Positions 26,837-35,410 of a stretch of DNA of 64,000 nt are shown here, one piece after another (position 1 is the stretch's first letter; each line of letters starts with the position of its first letter). Source of the stretch: Chloroflexota bacterium. GTDB lineage: Bacteria; Chloroflexota; Anaerolineae; Aggregatilineales; Phototrophicaceae. The DNA lies in the NCBI GenBank assembly GCA_016223085.1, contig JACRPS010000003.1:1360274-1424273 (forward strand). Reading direction: 5' to 3'. A program made the translations under genes and the position numbers. The notes below the pieces were generated by a model. It worked only from the letters and a program-made list of their open reading frames with translations. It was not told the origin of the DNA and searched no databases.

Positions 26837-28645
26837 ATGTCAAAAGCCGACTACAAAAACAGTCAACTCTATCGAATCCGCCATTCAACGGCGCACGTCA
26901 TGGCGCAGGCCATGCTGGAACGCTTCCCGGAAGCGCAGATCGCCATCGGCCCGCCGATTGAGGACGGTTTCTACTACGACTTCGGCCTGCCGCGTCCGAT
27001 CAGCGAGGAGGACTTGCAGTGGGTTGAGAACCGCATGAGGGAGATCATTCGCGGCGGCTACGACTTCACGGAGAAGGAAGTCACGCCGGACGAAGCGCGC
27101 GCCTTCTTCAAAAGCCAGAAGTACAAGCTGGAACTCATCAACGATCTGGTGGCCGGGCGCGTGGACGACATGGGCAACGAAATCGCCCAGCCGGCGGAGA
27201 AAATCACATTCTGGACGCAGGATACATTCACGGACCTGTGCCGGGGGCCACACGTCAAAAACACGCGCGAGATCAACCCGGACGCGATCAGCATCACGTT
27301 TAAAGCGCCCGCCGGCGCCTACTGGCGCGGCGACGAGGAGCGCGAACAGCTCACGCGCATTTATGGTACGGCCTGGGAAACGGCGGAGCAGCTTGAGGAA
27401 TACCTGCACCTGCTGGACGAAGCCAAACGCCGCGATCACCGCGTCATCGGCGAAAAGCTGAATCTGTTTACGATCAGCCCGCTGGTGGGCAAGGGACTGC
27501 CTCTGTGGAAACCCTATGGCGCGATGCTGCGTGACACGCTGGAACGCTGGCTGCGCGCCACGCAGTTGGACAACGGCTACCTGCCGGTAGTGACACCCCA
27601 CATCGGCAATATCAACCTGTACAAAACGTCTGGCCACTACCCGTATTACAAGGACAGCCAGTACGCGCCGATTCAGGTGGACGAGGAAGAATTCCTGCTG
27701 AAGCCGATGAACTGCCCGCACCACATCATGATCTACAAGAGCGAGATGCGCTCCTACCGCGATTTGCCCCTGCGCCTGGCGGAGTTTGGCACGGTCTACC
27801 GCTACGAGCAGTCCGGCGAGCTAACGGGACTGACGCGCGTACGCGGTTTCACGGTGGACGACGCCCACCTGTTTGTCACGCCCGGTCAACTGCTGGACGA
27901 GTTTAAGGACGTGGTGCGCCTGATCCAGACGATCTTTAATTCGCTGGGGCTGGCGGACTTCCGCGCCCGCGTGGGCACGCGCGACCCGGCGAGCGACAAG
28001 TACGTGGGCGACCCAGCACAGTGGGAGCAGGCCACGCAGGCGATCATCCAGGCGTGTGAAGACCTGGGGCTGAATTACAACGTCGAGGCCGGTGAAGCCG
28101 CCTTCTACGGGCCGAAGCTGGACTTCATGGTGCGCGATGTGCTGAAACGGGAATGGCAGCTTGGCACGGTGCAGGTGGATTATAATCTGCCGGCGCGGTT
28201 CGAACTGGAGTACGTGGCCGAGGACAACAGTCGCCAGCGCCCGATCATGATTCACCGCGCGCCGTTTGGCAGCATGGAACGCTTCATCGGCATCCTGATC
28301 GAACACTTCGCCGGCGCGTTCCCGGTCTGGCTGGCGCCGGTGCAGGCGGTGATTATCCCGATTGCCGACCGGCACGTGGAAGCGGCGGAGAGCATCGCGG
28401 CGCAGCTTAGGCAGCACGGCCTGCGGGTGGAAGTGGATAAAAGCAAGAGCCGGATGCAGGCCAAAATCCGTGAGCACCGTGATCGGCTGGTGCCGTACCT
28501 GCTCATCCTGGGTGACCGCGACATCGAAAACGGCACGGTCAGCGTGCGCCTGCGGACGGACGAAGACCTGGGCGCGATGCCACTGGCGGACTTCATCCAG
28601 ATGGCAACGGGACTGGTGAACAGCCATGCGCTGGAATTGCGGTAA
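26837..28645 (+). CDS. thrS: Threonyl-tRNA synthetase
   Basis: 602 residues from the ATG at 26837 (MSKADYKNSQLYRIRHSTAH). Charges tRNA-Thr in the cytoplasm. The editing domain shows RHSTAHVMAQAML and FWTQDTFTDLCRGPHVKNT; the class II core shows MNCPHHIMIYKSEMRSYRDL (zinc cysteine and motif 2 region), YRYEQSGELTGLTRVRGFT and PIMIHRAPFGSMERFIGILI (motif 3); the anticodon-binding domain follows (VQAVIIPIADRHVEAAESIA, YLLILGDRDIENGTVSVRLR). The N-terminal TGS domain of the common form is absent, as in some other bacteria. Stands alone. Confidence 0.96.
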   Translation: MSKADYKNSQLYRIRHSTAHVMAQAMLERFPEAQIAIGPPIEDGFYYDFGLPRPISEEDLQWVENRMREIIRGGYDFTEKEVTPDEARAFFKSQKYKLELINDLVAGRVDDMGNEIAQPAEKITFWTQDTFTDLCRGPHVKNTREINPDAISITFKAPAGAYWRGDEEREQLTRIYGTAWETAEQLEEYLHLLDEAKRRDHRVIGEKLNLFTISPLVGKGLPLWKPYGAMLRDTLERWLRATQLDNGYLPVVTPHIGNINLYKTSGHYPYYKDSQYAPIQVDEEEFLLKPMNCPHHIMIYKSEMRSYRDLPLRLAEFGTVYRYEQSGELTGLTRVRGFTVDDAHLFVTPGQLLDEFKDVVRLIQTIFNSLGLADFRARVGTRDPASDKYVGDPAQWEQATQAIIQACEDLGLNYNVEAGEAAFYGPKLDFMVRDVLKREWQLGTVQVDYNLPARFELEYVAEDNSRQRPIMIHRAPFGSMERFIGILIEHFAGAFPVWLAPVQAVIIPIADRHVEAAESIAAQLRQHGLRVEVDKSKSRMQAKIREHRDRLVPYLLILGDRDIENGTVSVRLRTDEDLGAMPLADFIQMATGLVNSHALELR

Positions 28646-28684
28646 CGGTTGAGCCGCCAGGACACCAAGAGCGCCAAAACAGAA

Positions 28685-28710
28685 GTAGGGGCGACCTGGC
28701 AGGTCGCCCC
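28685..28710. repeat. Palindrome, GCGACCT type
   Basis: GTAGGGGCGACCT, GGC, AGGTCGCCCC; the last three bases of the right arm are lost. Confidence 0.75.
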
Positions 28711-28737
28711 GTTTTCCCGGTTACTAAAGGAATCCAC

Positions 28738-29184
28738 ATGCTCCCCGACTATTTCTACATCGTCAACGTTGAAGGCGCGGTTGTGAAGGATGGACGCTAC
28801 CTGCTGGTGACACGAGGCGCAGGCGAAAACCATGCTGCCGGACTGTTGAGCCTGATCGGCGGCAAGATCGAAAACACGCGGGAAGCGAGAAATGTCCTGG
28901 AAGAAACGCTGCGCCGGGAAATCGAGGAAGAAGTCGGCGTACAGGTGGGCGCGATGGCCTATGTCGAAAGCAAGTCATTCATCATAGACACCGGCGAACC
29001 GGTGGTGGATATTGTCTTTTTATGCCAGTATGCGGGCGGAGAAGTGACTGTGAAAGACGCGGAAGAGGTAGCAGCCCTTCACTGGCTGACCGCGCCGGAA
29101 GTTCTGCGCTTTCCCGGCGCGCCGCCCTGGACACAGCAGAGTATTCTGCTGGCGGAACAAAAACGGCTTGCTCTGGGATGGTGA
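28738..29184 (+). CDS. Nudix hydrolase
   Basis: 148 residues starting MLPDYFYIVNVEGAVVKDGR. Hydrolyses nucleoside diphosphates linked to another moiety. The Nudix box region is GGKIENTREARNVLEETLRR followed by EIEEEVGV; it keeps REIEEEVG but is a few residues longer than the canonical GX5EX7REUXEEXGU before the arginine, as in a known subgroup. YVESKSFIIDTGEPVVDIVF and the C-terminal helix complete the fold. Substrate unknown. Confidence 0.85.
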   Translation: MLPDYFYIVNVEGAVVKDGRYLLVTRGAGENHAAGLLSLIGGKIENTREARNVLEETLRREIEEEVGVQVGAMAYVESKSFIIDTGEPVVDIVFLCQYAGGEVTVKDAEEVAALHWLTAPEVLRFPGAPPWTQQSILLAEQKRLALGW

Positions 29185-29255
29185 TGATGTGGCCTAATAT
29201 CCTCACTGCACTCACCGTCTTCCTTGAGGACCTGCCATACTGCCCCCTCTCTTAT

Positions 29256-29348
29256 GGTTAAATGAAAACCGATACATAGATTTTTCGTAGGGGCGAACCG
29301 GCGGTTCGCCCCTACGTTCCATGAATCTGTTTTCGGTCATCCATTAGG
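29256..29348. repeat. Composite MITE-like element A, copy 1
   Basis: Left end GGTTAAATGAAAACCGATAC, a central palindrome of the CGAACC type (29287-29315, GTAGGGGCGAACC, GGC-type centre, complement), right end CTGTTTTCGGTCATCCATTA. The same two ends flank the palindrome at 45369-45451 in the opposite orientation. Confidence 0.65.
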
Positions 29349-29382
29349 TTTGGGCGCATCAACACAGGGAGCGCAAACACCG

Positions 29383-29703
29383 ATGACCGGTCAGTTTTTT
29401 ACGATTGACATTGACACCTACCGCGACCGCTTTGAGCCGGGCGACCATATGCTGGTGGACGTGCGCGAACTCGAGGAATGGGTGATGGGGCACATTCCCG
29501 GCGCGGTTCACATTCCGCTGGACGATCTGCCGGCGCGCGTGAACGAAATCCCCACGGATAAGCCGGTGGTGATCGTGTGCGCATCCGGCGTGCGCAGCCT
29601 GTATGGCGCGAGTTTTCTGGCAGAGGCGGGTTATATGGACGTGTACAGCCTCGACGATGGCACGTTCGGCTGGATGATGAAACGCCTGCCGCTGGAACGT
29701 TAG
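29383..29703 (+). CDS. Rhodanese-like sulfurtransferase
   Basis: 106 residues from the ATG at 29383 (an ATG-less alternative start at 29350 lacks a ribosome-binding site). Single rhodanese domain: MLVDVRELEEWVMGHIPGAV, HIPLDDLPARVNEIP and the active-site loop IVCASGVRSLYGASFLAEAG with the catalytic cysteine. Transfers sulfur from a donor to a thiophilic acceptor, cytoplasmic. Its stop overlaps the convergent kinase by four bases. Confidence 0.9.
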   Translation: MTGQFFTIDIDTYRDRFEPGDHMLVDVRELEEWVMGHIPGAVHIPLDDLPARVNEIPTDKPVVIVCASGVRSLYGASFLAEAGYMDVYSLDDGTFGWMMKRLPLER

Positions 29704-32195
29704 CCCGGCAGACAGATGCGGAAGGTGCTGCCTCGCCCCGGCGCGCTGTTCACGGTGATTTCGCCCCGGTGCAGTTCAACGATGCGCCGGGTGATCGTCA
29801 GCCCCAGGCCGATGCCGCCCGTGTCGGTACTACGGGCTTTGTCGGCGCGGAAGAAGTGATCGAAGATATGCGGCAAATCCGCCGGGCTGATGCCGATGCC
29901 GGTATCCTGCACCTCGATACAGGCGTACTCCGGCTGCCGGATGGTGCGGACGGTGATTGCGCCGCCGTCAGACGTGTAGCTGATGGCATTCAGCAGCAGA
30001 TTGGTGATGGCCTCGCGCAGGCGGGATGGATCCGCCAGCAGCGGGATGGCGTTTGGATCCGGCTGGAAGATCAATTCCTGGCGCCGGGCGGCGGCTGCCG
30101 CCAGATGGTCGCTCACCACCTGCTCAACCAGTTCATTCAGATTGACTTCCCGCAACGCCAGGTCCTCGCTGCCGCTTTCCAGATGCTCCAGGCTCAGCAG
30201 ATGTTTTAACACCTGCTCCATGTGCCTCACCTGTGTCTGCAATACCCCGGCGTGGTGGCCGCGGCGTTCGTCGTCGGTCGCTTTGGACAGCAGGTAGACA
30301 CTGGTGCTGATCGTCGCCAGCGGCGTGCGCAGATCGTGCGACAGGTCGCTGATGAAGCCCCGCAGCAGCCGGACGCGCTCCCGTTCCAGCGCCAGTTCCA
30401 GACGCTGCTGCTCGGCGCGGCGGCTTTGTGTCACATCCTGATTCATCGCCACGACGTTGACGATAGTGTTCTGCTGGTCATAAACCGGGAAAAACGCGAC
30501 GCTGAAAACACGGCGACCGGCCATGCCGGTGGTATAACGCGGGTCGGCCTGCGCGAAGTCAAAATAGACCTGCGGCAGATGTACCATTTCGCCTTCCAGC
30601 GCCCGCAGATAGCCCGCGCGCGTGCCGGCAGCCTCGGACATCGCATCAGTCAGGATGTTAAAATGGCCGATCAGCTCGTTCCGGTCCGGCACGCCAAACA
30701 GCTCCAGCAGCGCCGAATTGGCGTTCAGGCACAGGCCGCCGGTATCAAACACCTGGATGCCGACCGGGCTTTGTTCGATCAGCCGATACAGCGTATCGTA
30801 GGACACCTGAAGCATCCCCAGCGCCTGTTCCAGAGCTTCCTGCGCCAGGCGGGTTTCGGTCACGTTCTGGTGCCCCACTACCACCCGCGCCTCGCTCTGC
30901 CCCGGAAACGGTGCCACCCGCGTCAAAAACCACTGCTGGCTGGTCGGGCTGGAAGCGGCATATTCGTGGGAATAACTGCTGCTCTCACCGGCGATCACCC
31001 GGCGAATCCCCTCCGCGACCTGCCGCGCTTCCTCCAGCCCGTTCAGGTATGACGCTTCGCAGACACTGATGTAATTCAGACCGACGCCATAATCCGGCGC
31101 AGTGAACCCGTTGGCATCGGCAAAGTCGCGCCAGGCGGCGTTCACCGCCATAATCGTGCCGTTTTCATCGAGGATGGCAAGGTGTGACGGCATGGCGTCC
31201 AGCGTGGATTGCAGGAAGGCCTGCGAGTCGCGCAGCCGGTTTTCGGCGCCTACCCGGTCGGTCACGTCGCGGGTGACAACGATGATGCCGGTTTCGCCGG
31301 TCGTATCGCGCACCGGGTTGCTAATGCTCTCAATCCACACGTAATGTCCGTCCCGGTGGCGGCAGCGATAGTGCATCACGGTGGTGGTCGTTAAAAAAGC
31401 CGTCTCCTGCAACTGCTGGCGCACCCGTTCCATATCATCAGGATGCACCAGCTTCAGCCATTCCTGCATCGAAAGACCGAGAAAATGGCTACGCGGGTAG
31501 CCCAGCATCCGTTCGACGGCCTGATTGATGTACAGGATGCGGCCATCCGGCGCAATCCGCCCGATGATGTCGTGGGTGTTATCCGCGATAAACTCAAACT
31601 GCTGCTGATAGTCCAGCCATTCGGACCGCAGCGACTCCGATGGCAGGTGGCGTTGCCGCGCGATCAGCAGCGCAAACACCCCTGCCGGAAGGCTGAAGCT
31701 GATGGCCGCTGCCAGCAGCGGGTCCAGCCGCAGCAGCGCCAGCGCATCCGGCAGAAACAGGGTGCCAGTGACAAGCGTGATCGCCGCGCCAGGTGTGAGA
31801 AAAATGCTGGCGAGATAACCCAGCGCCATCAGATAGAAGATGTGCTCCGGGTAGACCAGCGGAAGGTTACCCAGGTGGATGAGGATAGCGATGATACCCA
31901 GACCAAAATCGAGCGCGGCGGCCAGCAGATACATCCGGCTGCGGCTGAGGGCGTAGGCAGCGGCCAGCACCAGCAGCACGGCGCTAAATTCGGTGAAGTG
32001 CGCCTGCCAGAAGCCCGCAGTGGTCGCCACATGGTACAGGAAATCCAGCAGCGCCAACACCAGCCAGACCAGATGCAGGGCTGCCAGCAGCCGCGCCTGC
32101 TGGCGCTGGTGGGTCAATCGCAGCGCCGGCGCGGGGAAGGTCAGCCGCTGCCAGGCGTCTGTAGCCGTCAATCGGGAAGTAGAGCCTCTGCCCAT
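29700..32195 (-). CDS. Multi-PAS membrane sensor histidine kinase
   Basis: 831 residues. About six membrane segments in residues 35-185 (LLAALHLVWLVLALLDFLYH, FSAVLLVLAAAYALS and others) are followed by three PAS domains (about 205-325, 330-450, 460-590; FEFIADNTHDIIGRIAPDGR, IVVTRDVTDRVGAENRLRDS, VVAMNQDVTQSRRAEQQRLE). HisKA has FISDLSHDLRTPLATISTSV with the His near residue 619; the ATPase domain has LREAITNLLLNAISYTSDGG, VQDTGIGIS and GGIGLGLTITRRIVELHRGE. No regulator is adjacent. Confidence 0.92.
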   Translation of the reverse strand: MGRGSTSRLTATDAWQRLTFPAPALRLTHQRQQARLLAALHLVWLVLALLDFLYHVATTAGFWQAHFTEFSAVLLVLAAAYALSRSRMYLLAAALDFGLGIIAILIHLGNLPLVYPEHIFYLMALGYLASIFLTPGAAITLVTGTLFLPDALALLRLDPLLAAAISFSLPAGVFALLIARQRHLPSESLRSEWLDYQQQFEFIADNTHDIIGRIAPDGRILYINQAVERMLGYPRSHFLGLSMQEWLKLVHPDDMERVRQQLQETAFLTTTTVMHYRCRHRDGHYVWIESISNPVRDTTGETGIIVVTRDVTDRVGAENRLRDSQAFLQSTLDAMPSHLAILDENGTIMAVNAAWRDFADANGFTAPDYGVGLNYISVCEASYLNGLEEARQVAEGIRRVIAGESSSYSHEYAASSPTSQQWFLTRVAPFPGQSEARVVVGHQNVTETRLAQEALEQALGMLQVSYDTLYRLIEQSPVGIQVFDTGGLCLNANSALLELFGVPDRNELIGHFNILTDAMSEAAGTRAGYLRALEGEMVHLPQVYFDFAQADPRYTTGMAGRRVFSVAFFPVYDQQNTIVNVVAMNQDVTQSRRAEQQRLELALERERVRLLRGFISDLSHDLRTPLATISTSVYLLSKATDDERRGHHAGVLQTQVRHMEQVLKHLLSLEHLESGSEDLALREVNLNELVEQVVSDHLAAAAARRQELIFQPDPNAIPLLADPSRLREAITNLLLNAISYTSDGGAITVRTIRQPEYACIEVQDTGIGISPADLPHIFDHFFRADKARSTDTGGIGLGLTITRRIVELHRGEITVNSAPGRGSTFRICLPG

Positions 32196-32370
32196 GCGTG
32201 ACCGTCACAGTTCCAACCGGGCTGTGCCGTTATTACGGATCGGGTTGATGCAGTATTTAGGTACTGATTACAGTATAACTCCGAATTTACACTCTACCAA
32301 TAAAGGATTTACCGAGCATAAAGCTGGCTTGTCCGTTACAATAGATGGATAATCGGTGTCACTTAAGATC

Positions 32371-33225
32371 ATGATGACCAAATCCGTCCCCAACAAGCAG
32401 GAACAGAATTTATCCAATCTGGCCGTTCGCACCATGACGGCGCTGGTCGGTGGGCCACTGGCGCTGGTCGTCGCCTACATCGGGGGGTGGCTGCTGGTCG
32501 GGATTGTGGCGGCGCTGGCAGTGACGGCGCTGCTGGAATTTTACACGCTTGGACGCGACCGGCAAACACCCGGCGTGGCGCTGATCGGCGTGCCGGCCCT
32601 GCTGGCGCTGCTGGCTGCCTTCGAGGCGCACCAGGACGCGCTGCTGGTCGTGCTGCCGCTGCTGGCGGCGGTTATGGCCTTCCTGGTGGAAACCGCGCGC
32701 CGCACCCCGCCTGCGCTGCGGCTGTACCGGGTGATTGCCACCGTTGCCGGGCTGATCTACGTTGGCCTGCCATCGGCGTTTCTCATCGGCGTGCGAGCGT
32801 TCCCACAGGGGCTGGAGTGGCTCATTCTGGTTCTGGCGCTGACGTGGGGGACAGATACGCTGGCCTATGCCGGTGGCCGGCTGTGGGGCAAACACCTGCT
32901 CGCGCCCCGCATCTCCCCCAAGAAAACGGTTGAAGGCGCGGTGATCGGCTTGATCGGCGGCTTCCTCTGCGGGCTGGCATGGGCGGCAGCCAGCGGCCTG
33001 CTGACGCCGCTGGTCGTGCCGCTGCTGGTGCTTGGCCCGCCAGCGGCCATGCTGGGCGACCTGTTTGAATCGCGCATCAAGCGGTTTTTTCATGCCGGCG
33101 ACTCGCATCTGGCCGGGTTTAATATCATCCCCGGTCACGGCGGCGTGCTCGACCGGATTGATTCGCTGATCTGGGTGGTGACGCTGGCTTATCTCTACTT
33201 ACGCATCGCTGGCGTCGCCAGCTAG
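32371..33225 (+). CDS. cdsA: Phosphatidate cytidylyltransferase
   Basis: 284 residues from the ATG at 32371 (a GTG at 32356 is possible; no clear ribosome-binding site). Makes CDP-diacylglycerol from phosphatidate and CTP in the membrane. At least seven hydrophobic segments are seen. The CdsA signature is near the end: DLFESRIKRFFHAGDS, then NIIPGHGGVLDRIDSL, and upstream DTLAYAGGRLWGKHLLAPRI followed by SPKKTVEG. No other phospholipid or isoprenoid gene is adjacent. Confidence 0.93.
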   Translation: MMTKSVPNKQEQNLSNLAVRTMTALVGGPLALVVAYIGGWLLVGIVAALAVTALLEFYTLGRDRQTPGVALIGVPALLALLAAFEAHQDALLVVLPLLAAVMAFLVETARRTPPALRLYRVIATVAGLIYVGLPSAFLIGVRAFPQGLEWLILVLALTWGTDTLAYAGGRLWGKHLLAPRISPKKTVEGAVIGLIGGFLCGLAWAAASGLLTPLVVPLLVLGPPAAMLGDLFESRIKRFFHAGDSHLAGFNIIPGHGGVLDRIDSLIWVVTLAYLYLRIAGVAS

Positions 33226-33249
33226 GAACGCCATAATCCAAGGCTGCAA

Positions 33250-33274
33250 CAGGGACGCGGCACGCCGTGTCCCC
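33250..33274. repeat. Palindrome, imperfect
   Basis: CAGGGACGCGGC, AC, GCCGTGTCCCC: arms match the family with two mismatches. Lies between cdsA and the first TPR paralogue. Confidence 0.65.
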
Positions 33275-33359
33275 ACGGAGTTTTATGGATCGCTACGAAT
33301 CGCTTCGGCAATTTTTGGTACAATAGAAACAGATTTGGGGACGTTGAGGAACAGAAGAT

Positions 33360-33734
33360 ATGTCAACCAGCAGTGGTGGGCTTCAACCAAACCGCGAAGA
33401 ACTGCTCCAGATGGGCATCCGCGCGGCGAAGGCGGGCAATACGGACGCGGCGCGGATTACGTTCCAGCAGATTCTCAGCCAGGATAAACGCAACGAGCGG
33501 GCGATGATGTGGATGGCAAAAATCGCCAGTACCAAAGCCGAACGCAAAAAGTGGCTGAACCGGGTGCTGTCGGTGAACCCGGACAACGAAACCGCCCGCA
33601 AGCAGCTCTACAGGATGAACCACAGCGAAGCCGCCAAGCAGAACCGCGTCCTGCTGATTTTTGGCGTGGTGTCCGGCGTGATGATTGTGCTGGGGATTGT
33701 GATCGTCGTCTGGTTGTTTGTGCTGCCCCATTAA
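33360..33734 (+). CDS. TPR-like membrane-anchored protein (paralogue 1)
   Basis: 124 residues, AGGAACAG site upstream. Residues 10-85 form a two-helix-repeat unit shared with the next three genes: ELLQMGIRAAKAGNTDAARI, RNERAMMWMAKIASTKAERK followed by KWLNRVLSVNPDNETARKQL. One membrane segment (LLIFGVVSGVMIVLGIVIVV) ends the protein at residue about 120, so the repeat domain is cytoplasmic and nothing lies outside. It may partner its longer paralogues. Start of a four-gene run on one strand. Confidence 0.75.
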   Translation: MSTSSGGLQPNREELLQMGIRAAKAGNTDAARITFQQILSQDKRNERAMMWMAKIASTKAERKKWLNRVLSVNPDNETARKQLYRMNHSEAAKQNRVLLIFGVVSGVMIVLGIVIVVWLFVLPH

Positions 33735-33775
33735 GCGGGGCCTGTGCCGCTTGCATCACCCGAACGGAGGCCAGC

Positions 33776-35275
33776 TTGGCGAGTAATCGCGCTGTGGACG
33801 AACGACTAAAAGCGGGTATCGAGGCCGCGCGGCGGGGCGACCGCGCCAACGCGCAGAAAATCCTGCGCCAGGTGGTCACGGCCAACCCGGACAACGAAGT
33901 GGCCTGGATGTGGCTGGCGTCGGTGGCGGACTCGCTGCAGGAACGGCGCGCCTGTCTGGAACGGGCGCTGCGCATCAACCCGAACAACAGCCGCGCCCAG
34001 GAGGCGCTGCGCCAGTTGGAGACGGTCGCCCCGCGTCCCGGCGGACGCGCTCCGGCGGCGCGCCAGCCACGCCCGGTGACCGCCGAACGGCGGTTCAACC
34101 CGCTGTATCTGGTGGTAGGCGGGCTGGTGGTGCTGGCGATCATCGCGGCGGTCCTCATTAGCGGCGCGCTGAACCAGCCGCCGGAGCGCCCCAACGAAGC
34201 GACGCTGGCGGTGTTTAACCAGTTGGTGAACACGGCCACGCCGACCGCCTCGCCCGACCCCGACACGTTTACGGCCACGCCCTTTTACGGCGTAATCGTG
34301 GATAACCCGTCGCCGGTGTGGACGCTGCCGCCCACCTTCACCCCCACATTTACGCCCACGCTCACGCCGCAGCCGCCGGCGACGGCCACGCCGCTGCCCG
34401 TGTCGGTCTTTAATCTGCTGTATACCGGCGTGGGCAGCGGTAGCGAGCAGCCGGCGCTGTTCAGCGCCGCCGGCGACGGTTCAAACGCACAGCGGGTCGG
34501 CCCGGCCAACGAGGGCTTCAGCGACGTGGCCTATTCGCCCAACGGCGAACGGATTGCTTTTGTCCGTACCGTCACCTATAGCAACGATGGGGTGGAAGTG
34601 ACCGCGCCGGAACTGTTCCTCGCGCCGGCCAGTGACCCCGGCAGCGCCCGGCAGATCACCCGGCTGGGCGGCACGAAACTGGAAAGCCCGACCTGGGCGC
34701 CGGACTCGATTCAACTGGTGTTTGTGAGCGACGCGGGCGGCGACGACAACCTGTGGTACATCACCGAAGATGGCAACAACCTGCGCCCCATGACCACCAA
34801 TCCCGGCACCGACCGCGACCCAGCCTGGTCGCCCGTAAGCGATGTTATCGTGTATGCTTCCGACCAGGGCGGCAGGCCGGGGTCGGGCATCACCCAGATT
34901 TTCAGCATCACGTCGGACGGCGCGACTATCACGCAGTTGACCAGCAGCGGCAACAGCAGCTACAGCCCCGCCTGGTCACCGGATGGCAGCCGCGTGGTGT
35001 TCGCCAGCGACCGCGACGGTGATGGCGATATTTTCCTGATGGACCCGGACGGCCAGCGCCCCTTCCGCCTGACGGTGGACGACGGCAACGCCGAAGACCG
35101 CGACCCGGTCTTCAGCCCGGATGGCCGCTGGGTGGTGTTCCTGTCAAACCGCGACGGCGACACGTTCCAGCTTTACCGGGTTGATCTGGAAGGCCGGTCG
35201 GTGGAACGGCTGTCGGACATCCGCGAAACGATTCAGTCGTTCGCGTTCCGCCCGGTGCCGCCTGGACTGCGGTAA
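33776..35275 (+). CDS. TPR-membrane-beta-propeller protein (paralogue 2)
   Basis: 499 residues from a TTG at 33776 with ACGGAGG five bases upstream, 41 bases after paralogue 1. Residues 5-80 are the shared TPR-like unit (RLKAGIEAARRGDRANAQKI, EVAWMWLASVADSLQERRAC, LERALRINPNNSRAQEAL). A membrane segment (LVVGGLVVLAIIAAVLIS, about 105-125) and a Thr/Pro linker lead to an external six- or seven-blade PD40/TolB-like propeller: GFSDVAYSPNGERIAFVRT, LESPTWAPDSIQLVFVSDAG, DPAWSPVSDVIVYASDQGG, SYSPAWSPDGSRVVFASDRD, DPVFSPDGRWVVFLSNRDGD. Ligand unknown. Confidence 0.82.
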   Translation: MASNRAVDERLKAGIEAARRGDRANAQKILRQVVTANPDNEVAWMWLASVADSLQERRACLERALRINPNNSRAQEALRQLETVAPRPGGRAPAARQPRPVTAERRFNPLYLVVGGLVVLAIIAAVLISGALNQPPERPNEATLAVFNQLVNTATPTASPDPDTFTATPFYGVIVDNPSPVWTLPPTFTPTFTPTLTPQPPATATPLPVSVFNLLYTGVGSGSEQPALFSAAGDGSNAQRVGPANEGFSDVAYSPNGERIAFVRTVTYSNDGVEVTAPELFLAPASDPGSARQITRLGGTKLESPTWAPDSIQLVFVSDAGGDDNLWYITEDGNNLRPMTTNPGTDRDPAWSPVSDVIVYASDQGGRPGSGITQIFSITSDGATITQLTSSGNSSYSPAWSPDGSRVVFASDRDGDGDIFLMDPDGQRPFRLTVDDGNAEDRDPVFSPDGRWVVFLSNRDGDTFQLYRVDLEGRSVERLSDIRETIQSFAFRPVPPGLR

Positions 35276-35298
35276 CGGGGTGAGGTTAACAAGCTGCC

Positions 35299-35326
35299 GT
35301 AGGGACGAGGCGGGCCTCGTCCCTAC
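35299..35326. repeat. Palindrome, CGAGGC type
   Basis: GTAGGGACGAGGC, GG, GCCTCGTCCCTAC. Between the two propeller genes; nearly the same sequence as the copy at 13034. Confidence 0.85.
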
Positions 35327-35410
35327 CGATAGACCGAAACGAGTCTGCGAGTAGATTCTAAAGCCGGTCAGTGTCAGGTTTACCGATAAACGACTAAAGG
35401 ATTGCCGATT

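Noticed and set aside
28863-28950. Nudix gene as broken because its box is too long
   Set aside because: The extra residues before RREIEEEVG occur in a known Nudix subgroup, the frame is intact and the rest of the fold is normal.
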